From: Oceanospirillum multiglobuliferum | GTDB taxonomy: Bacteria; Pseudomonadota; Gammaproteobacteria; Pseudomonadales; Halomonadaceae | Length of the DNA stretch: 34,584 nucleotides | Direction of reading: 5' to 3' | NCBI RefSeq assembly: GCF_900167095.1 | Contig: NZ_FUXG01000029.1 | Span: 1 to 34,584 of the forward strand | Shown: positions 32,283 to 34,584 of the stretch, in pieces | How the letters are laid out: the number at the start of each line of letters is the position of its first letter | Numbering within the stretch: position 1 is the stretch's first letter | Translations under genes and position numbers: made by a program | Notes under the pieces: generated by a model | Databases searched by the model: none | Seen by the model: only the letters and a program-made list of their open reading frames with translations | Told to the model about the DNA's origin: nothing

Positions 32283-33536
32283 ATGTTTAATGTGTCTAAT
32301 AATAACAAAAATTACTCTAAGCCCAATAGAATAATTAATCGAAACCAATCATTTAACTATTCTTCTTTAGCAAGAAATCTATACCCAGTTGATTTTCATA
32401 AAGATCCGAATCTTTCAGGTCAATTATTTTTAGAAGAAACGATTAATTTAGCTTGCAAAGAAGCAGACAACCTTCTTAATAGCGGATTAAATCTGTCTTT
32501 TAGGGAAGAAAATAATAAAAAAATCTATTTTATTGAATCCTTCCCACAAAAAATCGTACTAAGGCGATGTGCTGAAAATATAAAGTTACATTGTTCTGTA
32601 GAGTATAGGAATAGAAATGCTATATGCAAGGAGATCAAATGTTTTTTAAGTAATCATACTAAATATAATTTGTATAAATACGACATTAAAAATTTTTTTG
32701 AAAGTTCTGATTCTGCCCTAGTAAATAAGACTTTGCTAAGCTACGGAAAATTATCAAATCAGAATAAATATATTATAAAGAATGTTGTTGATAAGGTTGG
32801 CTTTCTTCCTCGGGGCGTAGAAATTTCACCAGTCTTAGGTGAAATTATATTAGATGAATTTGATATTGAAGTAAGGCGTCATCCAGAGGTTGTTTATTAT
32901 TCAAGGTTTGTGGATGATATATTTATTATAACAACTTCTTATGAAGAAAACTTCGAGAGTTATTTGAATGACAAGTTACCTAAGCCTTTACTTTTTAATG
33001 AGCGTGAAGACAAGAAAGATAAATTGTGTGTTGAAATGGTTGGGAATAATAAATCATCAAAAAGTTTTAGTTATTTAGGGTATGTGTTTAATATAATAGA
33101 TGATGCATCTAAAAATAGAGCGATAAAGATAGATATATCTGATAAAAAAATAAAGTCGATTAAAACAAAGGTATCAAAGGCTTTGTTATCATATTCAAAA
33201 GACGGTGATTCTGAACTGTTGTTGGATAGGATTCGGTTTTTAACCTCTAATCGTCAAATGCAAGATAAGAATACAGGTATGAAAGTGCCTGCTGGAATAT
33301 ATTACAATTATAGCCTGATAACTGAAAGCTCTGACTCTCTAGAAAAACTAGATGCTACGTTTTACCATTTTATTTATAACTATGAAAAGTTCTTTAAGAA
33401 AAGTAATGGCAAAATAATGTCTAAAAATCTCAAGCGAAGACTATTGAGGTTTTCTTTTAAATATGGTTTTGAAAACAAAGTTTTCGTAAAGTTTAGCTTA
33501 AATAGAATTTCTAAGTTAGTAAGGATATGGAAGTAA
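32283..33536 (+). CDS. drt3a: Antiviral reverse transcriptase Drt3a (UG3-like)
   Basis: 417 residues from the ATG at 32283 (GGA eight bases upstream). A reverse transcriptase of the 'unknown group' defence type. Motif A: YDIKNFFESSD (catalytic D134). Motif B: FLPRGVEISPVLGEIILDEF (about 174-193). Motif C: YYSRFVDDIFII (FVDD at about 209-212). A following FSYLGYVFNI resembles motif D/E. The C-terminal ~140 residues are basic and helical. There is no intron-maturase or integrase part. Directly followed by a second RT gene, which matches DRT type 3. Very A+T-rich against the neighbouring comM, so acquired. All catalytic aspartates are present, so this half could be active. Confidence 0.85.
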   Translation: MFNVSNNNKNYSKPNRIINRNQSFNYSSLARNLYPVDFHKDPNLSGQLFLEETINLACKEADNLLNSGLNLSFREENNKKIYFIESFPQKIVLRRCAENIKLHCSVEYRNRNAICKEIKCFLSNHTKYNLYKYDIKNFFESSDSALVNKTLLSYGKLSNQNKYIIKNVVDKVGFLPRGVEISPVLGEIILDEFDIEVRRHPEVVYYSRFVDDIFIITTSYEENFESYLNDKLPKPLLFNEREDKKDKLCVEMVGNNKSSKSFSYLGYVFNIIDDASKNRAIKIDISDKKIKSIKTKVSKALLSYSKDGDSELLLDRIRFLTSNRQMQDKNTGMKVPAGIYYNYSLITESSDSLEKLDATFYHFIYNYEKFFKKSNGKIMSKNLKRRLLRFSFKYGFENKVFVKFSLNRISKLVRIWK

Positions 33537-33538
33537 GG

Positions 33539-34243
33539 ATGAAAATTAAATTAGACAAGAAAGATTACCTGCGCTCTATTTTAACAGATACATCCCCTAG
33601 CGATGTTCCATCGATATTTTCTAATGAAGGTTTCTATATTAACTCAAAAATATATGATTTATGTGATGATGAGGTTGAGTCATACTCTTATATAAAAGAA
33701 ATTTTTGAGGAATATATTAATGACAAAGGACGTGTATCTGCATTAGTCCCGTTTAAGTATAAGATATACAAAGATGGTAAGTCATTAAGAGGCCTTAGCT
33801 TGCTACATCCATCTTCCCAATTTCAGATAGCAAATTTATATAAGGAATATTCTCCAATATTAAATAATCTTTGCACGAAAAGTAAGTTTTCTATTCGTGC
33901 GCCGGTTAAAGTTTCTAACTCATTTTGTATTAAAAGCGATGCAAGAAGTGTGTCAAATGATTATAAAATATTTGATGTCGATACTATTGATTCTGAGTTG
34001 TATAAAAGAACGGCTTCTTCTTATTTTGCGTATAAGGGAGTGACTAGATTGTATAAGTTATACAATTCAAGCCGATATATTGATTTAGAAAAAAAATATT
34101 CTAACATGTGGATGTTAGATATATCAAATTGCTTTAATAGTATTTACACGCACTCAATTGGTTGGGCAATAAATAATAAAGAATACTCTAAGTTTTATGC
34201 ATCTAAGAGGGTATTCCATATTTCTGAAAAAATAGATTCTTAG
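33539..34243 (+). pseudogene. drt3b: Antiviral reverse transcriptase Drt3b (UG8-like), 3'-truncated by IS30
   Basis: 234 residues from the ATG at 33539, two bases after drt3a; an ATG at 33527 in the same frame would overlap drt3a. The N-terminal ~180 residues precede the RT core, as in the long second RT of DRT3. Motif A is intact: MWMLDISNCFNSIYTHSIGW (catalytic D194). The frame then ends at a TAG 40 residues later, right where an IS30-family element begins, so motifs B and C (including the YxDD-type site) are missing. Full-length relatives are much longer, roughly 600 residues from memory. The remainder may lie beyond the element, outside the window. As it stands, the RT cannot be catalytic. 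Confidence 0.8.
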
Positions 34244-34259
34244 CGGCAAATTCTGAGTG

Positions 34260-34291
34260 CAACACCTAATCCAATATCGGGTAAGGTGTTG
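34260..34291 (+). promoter_or_regulatory. Leader hairpin of the IS30 transposase
   Basis: CAACACCT (34260-34267) pairs with AGGTGTTG (34284-34291) over a 16-base loop. The right arm contains the transposase ribosome site (AAGG, spacing 7 to the ATG at 34294). Folding would hide the site in transcripts reading in from drt3b, a known way for insertion sequences to limit transposase production. Confidence 0.5.
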
Positions 34292-34293
34292 TT

Positions 34294-34584
34294 ATGACAT
34301 ACAAAGAACTCAACATAGAAGAGCGTGCCACTATTCAAATTGGCCTGCTTCACAATCTCAGTCTGCGAAGTATTGCTCGCCTACTTGATCGAAGCCCCTC
34401 AACAATCAGTCGAGAGATTCGTCGTAACCAGCTTGCCGATGGCCTATACGAAGCACCTAAGGCTCAAGCCAACCGTCAGGCTCGAAGAGTAGGCTGTCGA
34501 CCAGTGAAAAAGCTTGCTCAGGGTAATGAACTGTTTGACCTCGTGATTTTGATGCTGCGTCAGAGGTTCTCTCCACAGCAGATT
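34294..34584 (+). CDS. IS30-family transposase, N-terminal part
   Basis: 97 codons, open to the window edge. Begins MTYKELNIEERATIQIGLLH; the helix-turn-helix segment LSLRSIARLLDRSPSTISRE, followed by IRRN, is the hallmark of IS30 transposases. Then come basic AQANRQARRVGCRPVKK and FDLVILMLRQRFSPQQI, the usual linker to the DDE catalytic domain, which lies outside. It starts behind a possible RBS-masking hairpin. Confidence 0.93.
   Translation, partial: MTYKELNIEERATIQIGLLHNLSLRSIARLLDRSPSTISREIRRNQLADGLYEAPKAQANRQARRVGCRPVKKLAQGNELFDLVILMLRQRFSPQQI

Larger units (their letters stand above)
34241..34584 (+). mobile_element. IS30-family insertion sequence, left part (continues past window)
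   Basis: Starts at or very near 34241 with AGCGGCAAATTCTGAGTGCA, the probable terminal inverted repeat, directly after the drt3b coding sequence. It contains a transposase gene on the plus strand that leaves the window. The right end and target duplication are not visible, so the exact left boundary is an estimate (a few bases either way). Confidence 0.75.

Overview
The window reads as chromosome of a gammaproteobacterium, probably of the Oceanospirillales/Pseudomonadales type. This rests on conserved gene order: a ygfB-pepP-ubiH-ubiI block facing a small coiled-coil gene, zapA, 6S RNA and ygfA; then ilvA facing rpiA; then glnK-amtB-glnK facing ubiK-comM. Most genes have a mid-range base composition. 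Two stretches (about 23.5-24.4 kb and 32.2-34.2 kb) are much richer in A+T and carry accessory genes. No species can be named from the sequence alone.

Layout. 1-598: the tail of an IS200/IS605-type element (end of TnpB plus a terminal hairpin) abuts a GGDEF domain that has lost its upstream part. 656-4818: a DUF2867 gene, the ahpC-ahpF peroxide-detoxification pair behind an OxyR-like palindrome, and a membrane-anchored class III adenylate cyclase. 4889-11140: the ubiquinone hydroxylase/pepP/ygfB operon on the minus strand, facing a TIGR02449-like gene, zapA, ssrS (6S RNA) and 5-formyl-THF cyclo-ligase. 11211-13902: an unannotated 31-residue membrane peptide, ilvA and rpiA. 13969-15872: a GAF/HD-GYP protein and an FAH-family hydrolase.

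15974-22834: an ECF sigma factor with a ChrR-type zinc anti-sigma factor, divergent from a six-gene operon (FAD oxidoreductase, DUF1365, CFA-like methyltransferase, DUF3833, SDR, NTF2-like). The shared intergenic region has two back-to-back promoters of the same form, TGATCY-N16-CGTA. Sigma factor and operon therefore look like one regulon, by analogy with RpoE-ChrR a singlet-oxygen / membrane-lipid response.

22806-24799: a scar-like island bounded by a 52-bp direct repeat (49/52 identical) that includes the 3' end of the NTF2-like gene. It holds a DUF2442 gene, an A+T-rich orphan with a weak HEPN-like look, and broken ends of a response regulator and a TPR protein. 24838-27349: an orphan gene, then a copper / cytochrome-oxidase-assembly group (membrane protein, SCO, PCuAC). 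27422-31888: two P-II genes around amtB with a sigma-54 promoter and NtrC-like sites, then ubiK and comM.

32283-34584: the most notable accessory content. Two adjacent reverse-transcriptase genes match the DRT3 anti-phage arrangement (Drt3a then Drt3b). The second RT stops just after its motif A and runs into an IS30-family element that leaves the window, so the defence system looks broken here by insertion. The roughly 300 bases before drt3a have no convincing gene and are where an associated non-coding RNA could lie.
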